Assembly (NCBI GenBank): GCA_050789255.1
Contig: JBOZRQ010000046.1
Span: 186,001-250,000 of the forward strand
DNA: 64,000 nucleotides
Direction of reading: 5' to 3'
Source of the DNA: JBOZRQ01 sp050789255
Lineage (GTDB): Bacteria > Bacillota > Sulfobacillia > Symbiobacteriales > Symbiobacteriaceae
Below are positions 31,228-40,127 of the stretch, piece by piece. The notes beneath the pieces are model-generated. The model saw only the letters and a list, made by a program, of their open reading frames with translations. It did not search any database and was not told the origin of the DNA. Position 1 is the first letter of the stretch. Every line of letters starts with the position of its first letter. A program made the translations under genes and the position numbers.

Positions 31228-33297
31228 TTAGCCCTTCAAATACTGGTCAAACCACTCAGCGTTGGTCTTTAGGCGGAAGATGCGGTGCCAGGGCTTGCCG
31301 TTGCGGCTCATGCCGTGGAACTCACCCGGGTAGCGCACGAACTTGACCGGTTTGCGCTGCAGCTTGAGGGCGGCATAGAGCTGCTCGGCCTGCTCCATGG
31401 GGCAGCGGTGATCGTTCTCCTGGTGCTCGATCAAGAGCGGGGTGTTGATCTTGCTGGCGTGCAGAATCGGCGACTGCTTGAGGTACGGGGCCATGTTCTG
31501 CTCCTCCCACCAGTTCTCGGTGCCGAACTGGTGGATCCGGTTGTAGCCCACGTCCGAAGTGCCCATGGCGCTCCAGCGGTTGACGACCGACCGCATGGTC
31601 ACGGCCGCCTTGAAGCGGTCGGAGTGGCCCACGATCCAGTTGACCATGAAGCCGCCATAGGATCCGCCGGCGACGCCGAGGCGATCGTCATCGACGAAGT
31701 CGAACTTGCGAACGGCCGTCTCAATGGCGGCCATGCAGTCAAGGTAGTCCAGGTTGCCCCAGTCCGCCATGATGCAGCGGCAGAAATGGTGGCCGTAGCC
31801 CTGCGACCCGCGAGGGTTGGACCAGACCACGGCGTAGCCCTGGGCGGCCAGCTGCTGGAACTCGTAGAAGAAGCCACAGGAGTACATGCCCATCGGGCCG
31901 CCGTGGATCTCCAAAATGGTGGGGTACTTCTTGCCCGGCTCATAGCCGGCGGGCTTGAGCACCCAGCCATCGACCGGGGGATGGCCCTCCCCGGCGCTGA
32001 AGACGAAGCGTTCCGGCACCGGCAGGTCGAGCTGGGCGAAAAGATCCTCGTTGTGGCCGGTCAGGGGCACCTCGAAGACGCCGCCGCCGCTCAGAATGGC
32101 GCAGCACTCAGCCACCTTGGGCTGGGGCTGCGGCTCGTCGAGGCGGGCCAGGTAGACGTCGGCGGGAGAGGTGGGGGTGGCATAGGCCAGGGCCGCCCTG
32201 CGGCAGTCCGGGGAGAGGCTGAAGGCGTGGATCGCCTTGTCGCCGCCGGTTACGGGCACCACGGCGCCCGTGCTGGCGCCCACCTTCACCAGGTGGCACT
32301 GGCCGGCGTCCGAGACCACGCCGAAGACCCAGCGGCCGTCGGGCGACCAGGTCAGCCTGCCTCCGCCAGGCGCCGGCATGTCGGTGATCGCCTCGTTGAC
32401 GAAGCCGCGGTCCAGGTCTGCCGCCAGGCGGCGCAGAGCTCCGGTGGTGCGATCTAGCAGGTACAGCATGGTCGGGCCGTAGCCTTGCTCATCGGGCGCT
32501 GTGGCCAGGAAGGCGATGAACTTGCCGTCCGGCGACACGGCCGGACCGGATGCGCCCAGCTTGCCGTCGCCCGGGGTCAGGCGGGTCAGCTCGCCGCCGG
32601 CGGCCGGCACAGCCCACAGGTCGACGTGACCAGGGAAGTAGTCGGCATCCTCCAGGCGGTTGGCAGCGAGGATGATCTCCTTGCCGTCCGGCGTCCAGGT
32701 GATGTCGTTGTGGTTAAAGTCGCCAGAGGTCAGCTGAATCGGTTCGCCATTCTCCACGGAGATCACGCAGACCTGACTGCGCTTGTCGGTGTAGAAGCCC
32801 ACGCCGTCCATCTTGTACTGGAGGCGGGTGATCACCTTGACCTCCCGCGTGAACTTCTTGAGCAGGTCCTTCTCCTCTTCGTCCTTGCCTTCAGGCTTGA
32901 TGCCCTCGGCGGTGAGGCTGGCGGAGAAGGCGATCTGTTTGCCGTCGGGGCTCCAGGCAAACGAGCTGACCCCGCCCTTGACCTTCGTCAGCTGGCGGGC
33001 CTCGCCGCCCTCCAGAGGCAGGAGCCAGACCTGCGTGGAGCCGCTGCGCCCGGACAGGAAGCCGAGGAACCGGCCGTCGGGCGACCAGCGGGGCGTGCTG
33101 TCCTTGACGCCCGCCGTGAAAGGGGCCGGGGCCTGGCCCTCGCGGGCGAGCCAGATCGAGTTCTTGTACTCGTTCTTCTCCTTGTCGATCTCCTGGAGCA
33201 CGTAGGCGACCCGGGTGCCGTCGGGGCTGATCTGGCAGTCCCCGGCGAGTTTTAGCGCGAGCAGATCCTCGGCAGCAAGCGCACGGCGAGCGGTCAA
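31228..33297 (-). CDS. S9 family prolyl oligopeptidase / acylaminoacyl peptidase
   Basis: 689 residues from TTG 33297, with AGGGGGA upstream. The first 400 residues are a beta-propeller with repeated W-S-P-D-G blades (RWSPDGRFLGFLSGRSG, FAWSPDGKQIAFSA, LTWSPDGRWVFGVV). The C-terminal alpha/beta-hydrolase domain has HGGPMGMYSCGFFYEFQQLA, the nucleophile elbow GVAGGSYGGFMVNW (Ser), HQENDHRCPMEQAEQLY (Asp) and PGEFHGMSRNGKP (His), a complete triad. No signal peptide, so it is a cytoplasmic peptidase that trims short peptides. It is a tandem paralogue of the next gene upstream, 69 bp away, with the same domain plan. Confidence 0.94.
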   Translation of the reverse strand: MTARRALAAEDLLALKLAGDCQISPDGTRVAYVLQEIDKEKNEYKNSIWLAREGQAPAPFTAGVKDSTPRWSPDGRFLGFLSGRSGSTQVWLLPLEGGEARQLTKVKGGVSSFAWSPDGKQIAFSASLTAEGIKPEGKDEEEKDLLKKFTREVKVITRLQYKMDGVGFYTDKRSQVCVISVENGEPIQLTSGDFNHNDITWTPDGKEIILAANRLEDADYFPGHVDLWAVPAAGGELTRLTPGDGKLGASGPAVSPDGKFIAFLATAPDEQGYGPTMLYLLDRTTGALRRLAADLDRGFVNEAITDMPAPGGGRLTWSPDGRWVFGVVSDAGQCHLVKVGASTGAVVPVTGGDKAIHAFSLSPDCRRAALAYATPTSPADVYLARLDEPQPQPKVAECCAILSGGGVFEVPLTGHNEDLFAQLDLPVPERFVFSAGEGHPPVDGWVLKPAGYEPGKKYPTILEIHGGPMGMYSCGFFYEFQQLAAQGYAVVWSNPRGSQGYGHHFCRCIMADWGNLDYLDCMAAIETAVRKFDFVDDDRLGVAGGSYGGFMVNWIVGHSDRFKAAVTMRSVVNRWSAMGTSDVGYNRIHQFGTENWWEEQNMAPYLKQSPILHASKINTPLLIEHQENDHRCPMEQAEQLYAALKLQRKPVKFVRYPGEFHGMSRNGKPWHRIFRLKTNAEWFDQYLKG

Positions 33298-33366
33298 CGC
33301 AAGTCCCCCTAGTATACTTCGTATGCCTAAATGATTAGCGTTTTGAGCTTCGCTTTCCTTCTCAGC

Positions 33367-35424
33367 CTATGCCTGGATGTACTGGGTAAACCACTCGCGG
33401 ATCGTCTTCAGTCTGTGGACCCGCAGCCAGGGCTTACCGGTGCGGCTCATGCCGTGGCTGGATTCCGGGTAGCGCACGAACTCCACCGTGCGCCGCAGGA
33501 CCTTCAGGGCGGTGTAGAGCTGCTCAGCTTGCTCGATCGGGCAGCGAAGGTCCTCCTCTTGATGCTCGATCAGGAGCGGGGTGTGGATCTTCTCCACGAA
33601 GGTGATGGGCGAGACCTGCCGGTAGAAGGACATATCCTCCCAGGGCTTGGTCGGGTAGGTCGACATGTCGACGAAGCCAAAGTCGCTGGTCCCGACCGAG
33701 GAGGCCTCGTTGACCACGGAGCGCATGGTGACCGCTGCCTTGAAGCGGTCGGTATGGCCCACGGCCCAGTTGGTCATGAAGCCGCCGTAGGAGCCGCCGG
33801 CGATGCCGAGGCGCTCACGGTCAATCCAGGGGAAGCGCTGCAGGGCTGCGTCCAGACCGGCCATGACGTCCAGGTAGTCGAGGTTGCCCCAGTCCGCCTG
33901 AATGCAGGCGCAAAAGTGTTCACTGTACCCCTGGGAGCCTCGGGGATTGGTGTAAACGACGGCGTACCCGGCGGCAGCGAGCACCTGGAACTCCATGAAG
34001 AAGGTCCAGCCGTACATGCCCATGGGCCCACCGTGCACCTCCAGGATGGCGGGATATTGCTTGCCCTCCTCGAAGCCCGCGGGCTTCATTACCCATCCGT
34101 CGGTCTGCCCCAGGGTTTCGCAGCCATGGCGCTGCAGGAAGGCGTTGTCGCCGGGCGCCGTGCTGAAGCTGTAGGCTTCTACCGGGGCCAGCTCCACCTC
34201 GGCCAGCAGCGCCTCGTTGACGTGGGTCAGGCGCAGCAGGTCCGGACCCTCCACCAGGTAGATGTCCGAAGGCACCGCAGGGGTGGTCAGCCCGACGGCG
34301 AGCTTTCGGCACCGGGCGTCGTAGGAGTAGCTGGTCACGGCGTGGTCGCCGCTGGTGAGCGGAGTGACGCTGCCCGACTCCACGTCGACCGCGTAGACCT
34401 GCTGCCGGCCCGAGTCGGAGCCCAAGGCAATCAGCGCGGAGCCGTCGGGGGTCCAAGTCAGCCGGGTGCCGCCGGGCGCCGGCATGTCGTAGATCACCGC
34501 CGGGCGCATGGTGCGGTCCCAGCCAGTGTCGACCCGGCGCAGCCCTGACCCATCGCGCCCGACCACCCAGACCCGGGTGCTGCTGTAGCCCTGGAAGGCC
34601 TGGTCGTACTCGGAGCCCAGGAAGGCGAGCTGGCTGCCGTCCGGCGACCAGGCGGGGTTGCCCAGGCTCAGGGTCCCGGGGGTGAGCCTGACCGGCTGCG
34701 CCTCTGGCGCATCCAGGCTCTGAATCCAGAGGTCCTCGTAGAACGGGCAGTAGTCGTCATCCTCCCGGCGGTTGGCCACGAAGGCGATCGAGCGGGAGTC
34801 GGGCGCCCAGGCCGGGGAACTGTGGTTCCAGGGTCCCCGGGTGATCTGCTTCGGCTCCGGGCGATCCTCCGCCACGTGTACCACGAAGACCTGCTGGTGC
34901 TTGTCCGGCTCCACGAAGCCGGCGCCGTCCAGCTTGTAGTGAATCCGGCTGATTCGCTTAACGCCCTTGGTGTACTTGCGGTACAGGTCGCTCTCGTCAT
35001 CCTTGTCATCCTCGGTCTTAAGTGGACCGGCAGCGACGGTGGCGGTAAAGGCGATGGACTGGCCGTCGGGGCTCCAGACCGGCTCGCCGCTGACCCCGCC
35101 CTTGAATCGGGTCAGCTGGCGGGCCTCGCCGCCGAAGGCGCCCATCACCCAGATCTGGCCCTTGCCGCTCCGGGTGGAGACGAAGGCCAGCTGGCTGCCG
35201 TCCGGCGACCAGCGGGGGCTATGGTCGGACTTGGTGCCCGCCGTGAAGGGGAGGGGGCGGGCGCCCGGGGTTGCGTCCACCATGAAGATCTGGCGGCGGT
35301 ACTCGTTCTTCTCCTTGTCAATGCGGGAGACCACATAGGCGACCTTGCGGCCATCGGGGGAGAGCTGGGGCTCACCGGCCAGTTCCAGGGAAAGCAGGTC
35401 CTCAGGGGTGATCATACGGGGCAT
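33367..35424 (-). CDS. S9 family prolyl oligopeptidase / acylaminoacyl peptidase (paralogue)
   Basis: 685 residues from ATG 35424, with GGAGGAGG upstream. It has the same beta-propeller (RWSPDGSQLAFVSTRSGKG, VWSPDGQSIAFTA, LTWTPDGSALIALG) and hydrolase domain: HGGPMGMYGWTFFMEFQVLA, GIAGGSYGGFMTNW (Ser), HQEEDLRCPIEQAEQLY (Asp), PESSHGMSRTGKPW (His). It aligns along its whole length with the neighbour at 31228, so the pair arose by tandem duplication; divergence is strongest in the propeller, which gates substrates. Cytoplasmic; probably scavenges peptides. It lies directly after the peptide gene of cassette 2 but is separated from it by a terminator. Confidence 0.94.
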   Translation of the reverse strand: MPRMITPEDLLSLELAGEPQLSPDGRKVAYVVSRIDKEKNEYRRQIFMVDATPGARPLPFTAGTKSDHSPRWSPDGSQLAFVSTRSGKGQIWVMGAFGGEARQLTRFKGGVSGEPVWSPDGQSIAFTATVAAGPLKTEDDKDDESDLYRKYTKGVKRISRIHYKLDGAGFVEPDKHQQVFVVHVAEDRPEPKQITRGPWNHSSPAWAPDSRSIAFVANRREDDDYCPFYEDLWIQSLDAPEAQPVRLTPGTLSLGNPAWSPDGSQLAFLGSEYDQAFQGYSSTRVWVVGRDGSGLRRVDTGWDRTMRPAVIYDMPAPGGTRLTWTPDGSALIALGSDSGRQQVYAVDVESGSVTPLTSGDHAVTSYSYDARCRKLAVGLTTPAVPSDIYLVEGPDLLRLTHVNEALLAEVELAPVEAYSFSTAPGDNAFLQRHGCETLGQTDGWVMKPAGFEEGKQYPAILEVHGGPMGMYGWTFFMEFQVLAAAGYAVVYTNPRGSQGYSEHFCACIQADWGNLDYLDVMAGLDAALQRFPWIDRERLGIAGGSYGGFMTNWAVGHTDRFKAAVTMRSVVNEASSVGTSDFGFVDMSTYPTKPWEDMSFYRQVSPITFVEKIHTPLLIEHQEEDLRCPIEQAEQLYTALKVLRRTVEFVRYPESSHGMSRTGKPWLRVHRLKTIREWFTQYIQA

Positions 35425-35507
35425 GCTTTGGCCTCCTCCGGGTCATCTGTTATATGTTTTGGATACGAAGTAAATGGATGCCTTCTCGCTCCCAGGAAAA
35501 GAAAGAA

Positions 35508-35525
35508 GGAGCGGACGTCCGCTCC
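35508..35525 (-). terminator. terminator of peptide gene 2
   Basis: GGAGCGGAC-GTCCGCTCC is a perfect 18-bp palindrome, followed on the minus strand by TTCTTTCTTTTCC. Confidence 0.75.
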
Positions 35526-35560
35526 CCAATTTTCTATGGCGAAGTATGTAGGCGAAAAAC

Positions 35561-35668
35561 TCACTTCCCAGTTGGCGAATCCCACCGAATGCCGTTCGAG
35601 GCGCTAGCGGCGCCAGTCATCATGCCGAGGGAAACCAGAACCAGCAGGATGGCGATAACCTTCTTCAC
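35561..35668 (-). CDS. tiny secreted peptide precursor (cassette 2, Phr-like)
   Basis: 35 codons from GTG 35668, with AAAGGAG nine bases upstream. It starts MKKVIAILLVLVSLGMMTGA, a signal peptide running on to ASA at residue 23. Cleavage there leaves SNGIRWDSPTGK, twelve residues. The gene follows the TPR gene at 35826-36716 by 157 bp on the same strand, the same plan as cassette 1, while the mature peptide sequences differ. This is expected for specific receptor-peptide pairs. It was found by reading the gap, not by length. Confidence 0.75.
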   Translation of the reverse strand: MKKVIAILLVLVSLGMMTGAASASNGIRWDSPTGK

Positions 35669-35710
35669 GAGCCCACACTCCTTTCAGGGCCAGCCAGTGG
35701 CCAGATTCCT

Positions 35711-35727
35711 TAGACCTGTTAAGTCTA
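35711..35727. promoter_or_regulatory. inverted TAGAC-N7-GTCTA motif upstream of peptide gene 2
   Basis: TAGAC-CTGTTAA-GTCTA. The half sites are those of the operators at 29223-29276 but in reversed orientation. Significance is uncertain. Confidence 0.35.
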
Positions 35728-35779
35728 GGTTCTCTGTTTGTCCAGCAATGTTCGTTTAGCTTGGGGCGAAATTGCTGGG

Positions 35780-35815
35780 CAGGAATTGGTGGCCCAACGG
35801 CCACCAGCGTTCCTG
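35780..35815 (-). terminator. hairpin between TPR gene 2 and peptide gene 2
   Basis: GGTGGCC-CAAC-GGCCACC inside outer arms CAGGAA and TTCCTG, ten bases after the TPR stop. There is no T-run. Its position matches the hairpins of cassette 1. Confidence 0.65.
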
Positions 35816-35825
35816 CAAACCCCAT

Positions 35826-36716
35826 TCAGGCTTGGAGCTCGCTTTTTGTTAACAGGACCTTGCGGCGCACTTCGCTCGCCAGATTCATGACATGGGGGTC
35901 CTTTTCTTGTAAGGCGTAGCTAATGGCCAGGTCAGCAAAGATGGAGGCTTCGTTCAGCATGCCGGCTTCGAGACTCAGGTCGGCCATGATCCAGGACGCT
36001 TCAGCGAGGGCCCGTGGGGAAACACCTTGCCGCCCTGGCTGGAAGACCTCTTCGCAGAGGGACTTGGCCCGTTCCAGGTCGCCTAACTGGCGGACGTACA
36101 ACGCCTCAGTGACGAGGTGAACGATTTGCTGCTCCGGCTGCTCAAGTTCTGCCACCAGTGACTCGGACTGCGCCAGGTAAGCTTCGGCCTCGTGCGGTTG
36201 GCTCTGCAGAAGGCGAACCCAGGCGCAGTTCTGCACGCTGAGCAGGACGCCCACGCGGTTGCCTTGCTTTTCGTAGTCCTCGATGGCGAGTTTGTACACC
36301 TCGATCGCGCGGTCGTACTCCTTGCGCTGCTGCAGGGTATAGGCCATGTTGTAGTAGGCCAGGGCCGTTTTGGACTGAAGGGTTGGGTAGCGGTCGAGGT
36401 GGTGGAAGAAGAGGTCGAAAAACCGGAGGGCTTGCGCTGTGTCGCCCAATTGGGAGTAGATAAAGGCGCTGACGAGCCGGGCATTGCCGATATCTTCCCA
36501 GTCGGAGCCGAGTTCGGCGCACTCTACGGCCTTTTCGGCCATTTTGGCGGCCGAGTATATTTCACGTAGGCCCGCAGCCGCACGGACGCCGATGATGAGC
36601 ACCTTGGCCCGCAGGGCTGGGTCCAGTTCGGGATCCATGGCCAGGCGCTCCGCTTCACGATAGGCGGCAAGGAACTGGCCGGTTGCCACAAGCGAATGCA
36701 AGCGGTCTACCGGCAT
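35826..36716 (-). CDS. TPR-repeat protein, Rap-like (cassette 2 receptor)
   Basis: 296 residues from ATG 36716. The whole protein is TPR-type helical hairpins: GQFLAAYREAERLAMDP, SAAKMAEKAVECAELGSDW, DTAQALRFFDLFFHHLDRYP, AYYNMAYTLQQRKEYDRAIE then VYKLAIEDYEKQGN, EAEAYLAQSESLVAEL, and DLERAKSLCEEVFQPG. It has no DNA-binding or enzymatic domain. Length and plan match the TPR protein at 29326, and a signal-peptide-bearing mini gene follows it. A Rap-like regulator that binds a partner protein and is relieved by the peptide is a reasonable inference; the partner is unknown. Confidence 0.8.
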   Translation of the reverse strand: MPVDRLHSLVATGQFLAAYREAERLAMDPELDPALRAKVLIIGVRAAAGLREIYSAAKMAEKAVECAELGSDWEDIGNARLVSAFIYSQLGDTAQALRFFDLFFHHLDRYPTLQSKTALAYYNMAYTLQQRKEYDRAIEVYKLAIEDYEKQGNRVGVLLSVQNCAWVRLLQSQPHEAEAYLAQSESLVAELEQPEQQIVHLVTEALYVRQLGDLERAKSLCEEVFQPGRQGVSPRALAEASWIMADLSLEAGMLNEASIFADLAISYALQEKDPHVMNLASEVRRKVLLTKSELQA

Positions 36717-36807
36717 TTGGTCGACCCCCTTCCACCCATTCGCATTTCACGACAAGAATAGCATTTTCAGGAAGATGTTGTCAACAACATTCCCGCCAAA
36801 ATGGAAA

Positions 36808-36840
36808 AAGGACAGCACCGCTTTCCGGCGGCCTGTCCTT
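36808..36840 (-). terminator. terminator of the small gene at 36866
   Basis: AAGGACAG and CTGTCCTT with an inner CCG/CGG pairing, followed on the minus strand by TTTTTCCATTTT. Confidence 0.85.
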
Positions 36841-36865
36841 ATGTGTATGCGCGGACTTGTCCGGG

Positions 36866-37081
36866 TTAGACCAGGCGCTGGCCGTGGCGAAGGGTGTTGT
36901 GCCAGAGATCCTCGCACTCCTGTGCTATCTTGCGCCAGTGCTCGCGGGTGGTGGCCGGCACGTCCTGCTTCATTGAAAGCTGGCGGGCGCCGAGGTGAAG
37001 GACGAAGAAGAGGTCGTCCACGCCCATGTCGTGTTTGTCCAGAAATTCGTTGAGGGACTTGAGGTCGCGCTCTTTTGGCAT
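36866..37081 (-). CDS. small hypothetical protein
   Basis: 71 residues from ATG 37081, with GGGAG eight bases upstream, and a good terminator after it. The sequence MPKERDLKSLNEFLDKHDMG, then LFFVLHLGARQLSM and HWRKIAQECEDLWHNTLRHG, is soluble, helical and rich in His and charged residues. No known domain. It stands alone between the TPR gene and the VIT-vWA operon. Confidence 0.7.
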   Translation of the reverse strand: MPKERDLKSLNEFLDKHDMGVDDLFFVLHLGARQLSMKQDVPATTREHWRKIAQECEDLWHNTLRHGQRLV

Positions 37082-37246
37082 CGGTGTTACTCCCTTCCAG
37101 GGCAGCGGGCTATAGGAATCAGTCTACCACGGGCGTTCTGTCGGGAAAAGTCGCTGTTGGTGAAACGGATCATTCAGGTACCCACGTCTGTACGGGTGAA
37201 GCGCGCTTACAACCGGTGTCCGGACCGCCGGGAGCGAACGATCCGA

Positions 37247-39469
37247 ATGAGACGCACAGCCCTGATTGCGCTTTTGTCCCTGCTGCTGGCGCTGCCCGTC
37301 GGGTCGGCGTCGGCCCACACAGTCGTGCCGCCCTCACCGCCGGTCGTCACCGGCGGCCCGCCGGAGATTCAGCTGCGGTCCCTGCAGGTGCAGGCCACGG
37401 TAGAGCAGGGCGTGGCCCAGGTGACGGTGGACCAGGTCTTTGTCAACCAGGCATCCGTCCCAGCCGAGGGAACCTACCTGTTCCCCTTGCCCGCCGGCGC
37501 CACCGTCTCCAGCTTCCAGATGTTCGTGGACGGTCAGGCTTACAATGCCGAGGTCCTCGACGCGGCCAAGGCGCGGGACGTCTACGAGTCGATCGTGCGC
37601 CGCAACCGGGACCCGGCCATCCTTCAATATGTGGGCCAGGGACTGCTCCAGGCCCGGGTCTTCCCGGTGCCGCCGGGCGCCGAGCGGAAGATCCGGATCG
37701 CTTACAGCCAGGTGCTCCCCCGGGAAGGCGGCCTCGCCGAGTTCAGCTTCCCCCTGGGCGACCAGCGGGTTCCGCAGGCCTCGATCACCGTGGAGGTGAA
37801 GGGGTTGGGCTCGGGCGCCCTGTACAGCCCCACCCACGAGGTGGCGGTGGTGAGGGGGCGCGACGGTGCGGCTCGGGCCAGCTTTGAGGGTGGCAGCGTG
37901 AGCGGGCAGTTCCGGCTCTTCCTGGGCGCAGCCGATCAGGAGCTTGATGTGAGCCTGCTTACCTTCAAGTCCTCGGGCGAGAACGGCTACTTCCTGCTCC
38001 TGGCCAACCCGCCGGCCGCTTCGGCGGCGGAGGTGGCGGCCAAGGATGTGATCCTTGTAATCGACCTGTCGGGCTCCATGTCCGGGAAGAAGTTCGACCA
38101 GGCGAAGGGCGCCGCCCTACAAGTACTGGGCGCCCTCGGGGAAGATGACCGCTTCGCCGTGGTCGGCTTTCACTCCGATGCGATCGCCTACAGCGACAAC
38201 CTGTTGGGCAGCAGTCAGGCGGGGTCCGCGATGGAGTGGGTCAAGAACTTGGCGCTCGGTGGCTCCACCAACATCAGCGAAGCGATGGCCCGGGCGCAGC
38301 GGATCGCCGGCAAGGATACCGGGCGGCCCCAGGTCATTCTCCTGATTACGGACGGGCAGCCCACCGTCGGCGAGACCAACGCCGACAGCATCGTCGCCCA
38401 GGTGAAAAAGGGCGCCACGCCGAGCCAGCGGATCTTTACCTTCGGCGTGGGCTACGACGTGAACACGCTGCTGCTGGACGCCATGGCCCAGGACATCCGG
38501 GGCCGGAGCGATTATGTAAAGCCCGACGAGAACCTGGAAGCCGCCGTTGCGGGGCTCTGGCGCAAGGTGGGCCAGCCGGTCCTGACCGGCCTGGATCTGG
38601 AGTGGTCAGGTGTGCAGGTGGAGGAGATCTATCCCCGACCCCTGCCCGACCTTTACCTGGGCAATCAGCTGGTGATCTTGGGGCGGTACCGCACGGGTGG
38701 CGAGGGAACCGTGACCATTCGAGGGACCGTGAACGGTCAGACCAAGAGCTATCGGTTCCCGGATCTCAAGTTCAGCAGCGCCGACACCTCCCGGGACTAT
38801 ATCCCGAGGCTGTGGGCTACCCGCAAGGTCGGGTACTTGCTCAGCGAGGTGCGCCTGCGGGGCGCCGACCAGGAGAAGGTCAGCGAGCTGGTCGCCCTGG
38901 CTCAGCGGTACGGCATCGTCACCCCGTACACCTCGTTCTTCGTGAACGAGCCGGGCGCTCCGACCCCGACACCCGCGATGTCTTCCGCTAAGGTAATGAC
39001 CGAGGCGGCAGCGGCCCCCGCCGGGCAGGCGGCGGTCGACCGGGCTAGCAGCGTAGCCAAGGCCCGCGACGCCGAGCAGATCACCCAGCCGCAGGGGCCG
39101 GGGGCGGACCAGATCCGCACCGCTGGCGACAAAACCTTTGTGCTGAGGAGCGGCGTCTGGACCGACACGGCCTATCAGAGCGGCGAGCTGACGCACCTGA
39201 AGGTGGGCAGCGACACCTACCTGGAGCTGCTCCGGCGGCGCCCGGACCTCGGCCGATACTTCGCAGCCGGCACCCCGCTGATCGTGGTGGACGGGACCGT
39301 CAATTGGGGTATCGATATTCCCGGTAGCGCTGAGTCGAAGGTTGAACTGCCCGAGGCGCCTGCGGCCACGGGCGGCCGGAGCCGGCCGCTTATCTGGATC
39401 GCAGCGCTTGGAGGGGTCACGATTGTCGGCGGCACACTTTGGCGGATTCGACGGAAAGCGGCAGCATAA
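37247..39469 (+). CDS. secreted VIT and von Willebrand A domain protein, membrane anchored
   Basis: 740 residues from ATG 37247, with GGGAG twelve bases upstream. Residues 1-23 are a signal peptide (LIALLSLLLALPVGSASA). A VIT domain follows (VEQGVAQVTVDQVFVNQASV, AKARDVYESIVRRNRDPAIL), then a vWA domain with an intact MIDAS metal site (VILVIDLSGSMSGKKFDQA, GGSTNISEAM, LLITDGQPT). A Pro/Ala linker and a C-terminal membrane helix (LIWIAALGGVTIVGGTLW) with a basic tail anchor it outside the cell, like inter-alpha-trypsin-inhibitor-type surface proteins. It is the first gene of a set with an ECF sigma and its anti-sigma, so it may be sensor or target of that system. Confidence 0.88.
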   Translation: MRRTALIALLSLLLALPVGSASAHTVVPPSPPVVTGGPPEIQLRSLQVQATVEQGVAQVTVDQVFVNQASVPAEGTYLFPLPAGATVSSFQMFVDGQAYNAEVLDAAKARDVYESIVRRNRDPAILQYVGQGLLQARVFPVPPGAERKIRIAYSQVLPREGGLAEFSFPLGDQRVPQASITVEVKGLGSGALYSPTHEVAVVRGRDGAARASFEGGSVSGQFRLFLGAADQELDVSLLTFKSSGENGYFLLLANPPAASAAEVAAKDVILVIDLSGSMSGKKFDQAKGAALQVLGALGEDDRFAVVGFHSDAIAYSDNLLGSSQAGSAMEWVKNLALGGSTNISEAMARAQRIAGKDTGRPQVILLITDGQPTVGETNADSIVAQVKKGATPSQRIFTFGVGYDVNTLLLDAMAQDIRGRSDYVKPDENLEAAVAGLWRKVGQPVLTGLDLEWSGVQVEEIYPRPLPDLYLGNQLVILGRYRTGGEGTVTIRGTVNGQTKSYRFPDLKFSSADTSRDYIPRLWATRKVGYLLSEVRLRGADQEKVSELVALAQRYGIVTPYTSFFVNEPGAPTPTPAMSSAKVMTEAAAAPAGQAAVDRASSVAKARDAEQITQPQGPGADQIRTAGDKTFVLRSGVWTDTAYQSGELTHLKVGSDTYLELLRRRPDLGRYFAAGTPLIVVDGTVNWGIDIPGSAESKVELPEAPAATGGRSRPLIWIAALGGVTIVGGTLWRIRRKAAA

Positions 39470-39560
39470 GCCTCGCCCGGTTAGCAGGCAGGCAGGAACC
39501 GAATGGCGAAATCCTTCGTCTGAATGCGGATACGGTATTCAGCAAAGGGTGAAGCCAACC

Positions 39561-40127
39561 TTGTCAACATCCGAACGAGCGCAACTGCCCACCGATCGGG
39601 AAGCGGCGCTTGAACAGCTCATGCAGGAATACGGCACCAAGGTGATGCACCTGGCGTACTATTCCTTAAAAGATCGCCACCTTGCAGAAGATGTGGCCCA
39701 GGAGGTCTTCATCAAGGCCTACAAGCACTGGGACTCCTTCCGCGGGGAGAGTTCAGCCTACACGTGGCTGTACAAGATTACGATGAACCTGTGCCGTGAC
39801 AAGGCGCGCAGCGCCTGGTGGCGCAGGCTTCTCCCGACCGACGAGCCCAGGGCCTCGACGGCGGCAGGGGTGGAGGCGCCCCTGCCGCCCGATGAGGACC
39901 CCGAGGAGGCGGCCATGCGGAGCGACCTGCGCGACCGCATGATGCAGCAGGTCATGAAGTTGAATGACGCCTACCGCGAAGTTGTGGTCATGTACTATTA
40001 CCACGACCTGTCGACGGTAGAGATTGCAGAGATCACTGGGCAAAATGAAAACACCATCAAAACACGGCTGTTTCGAGCAAGAGCTATGCTGAAAGAATTG
40101 TTGCAGAAAGGGGGTGTGGAGCGGTGA
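39561..40127 (+). CDS. ECF-type RNA polymerase sigma factor
   Basis: 188 residues from TTG 39561, with AAAGGGTG upstream; a later ATG at 39624 is possible. Region 2 is clear (LAYYSLKDRHLAEDVAQEVF, IKAYKHWDSFRGESSAYTWL), then a Pro-rich linker, then region 4 (LNDAYREVVVMYYYHDLSTV, EIAEITGQNENTIKTRLFRA). It directs RNA polymerase to stress or envelope promoters. Its stop overlaps the start of the anti-sigma gene as GTGA, the usual coupling that keeps the two proteins balanced. It is downstream of the VIT-vWA gene by about 90 bp. Confidence 0.94.
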   Translation: MSTSERAQLPTDREAALEQLMQEYGTKVMHLAYYSLKDRHLAEDVAQEVFIKAYKHWDSFRGESSAYTWLYKITMNLCRDKARSAWWRRLLPTDEPRASTAAGVEAPLPPDEDPEEAAMRSDLRDRMMQQVMKLNDAYREVVVMYYYHDLSTVEIAEITGQNENTIKTRLFRARAMLKELLQKGGVER

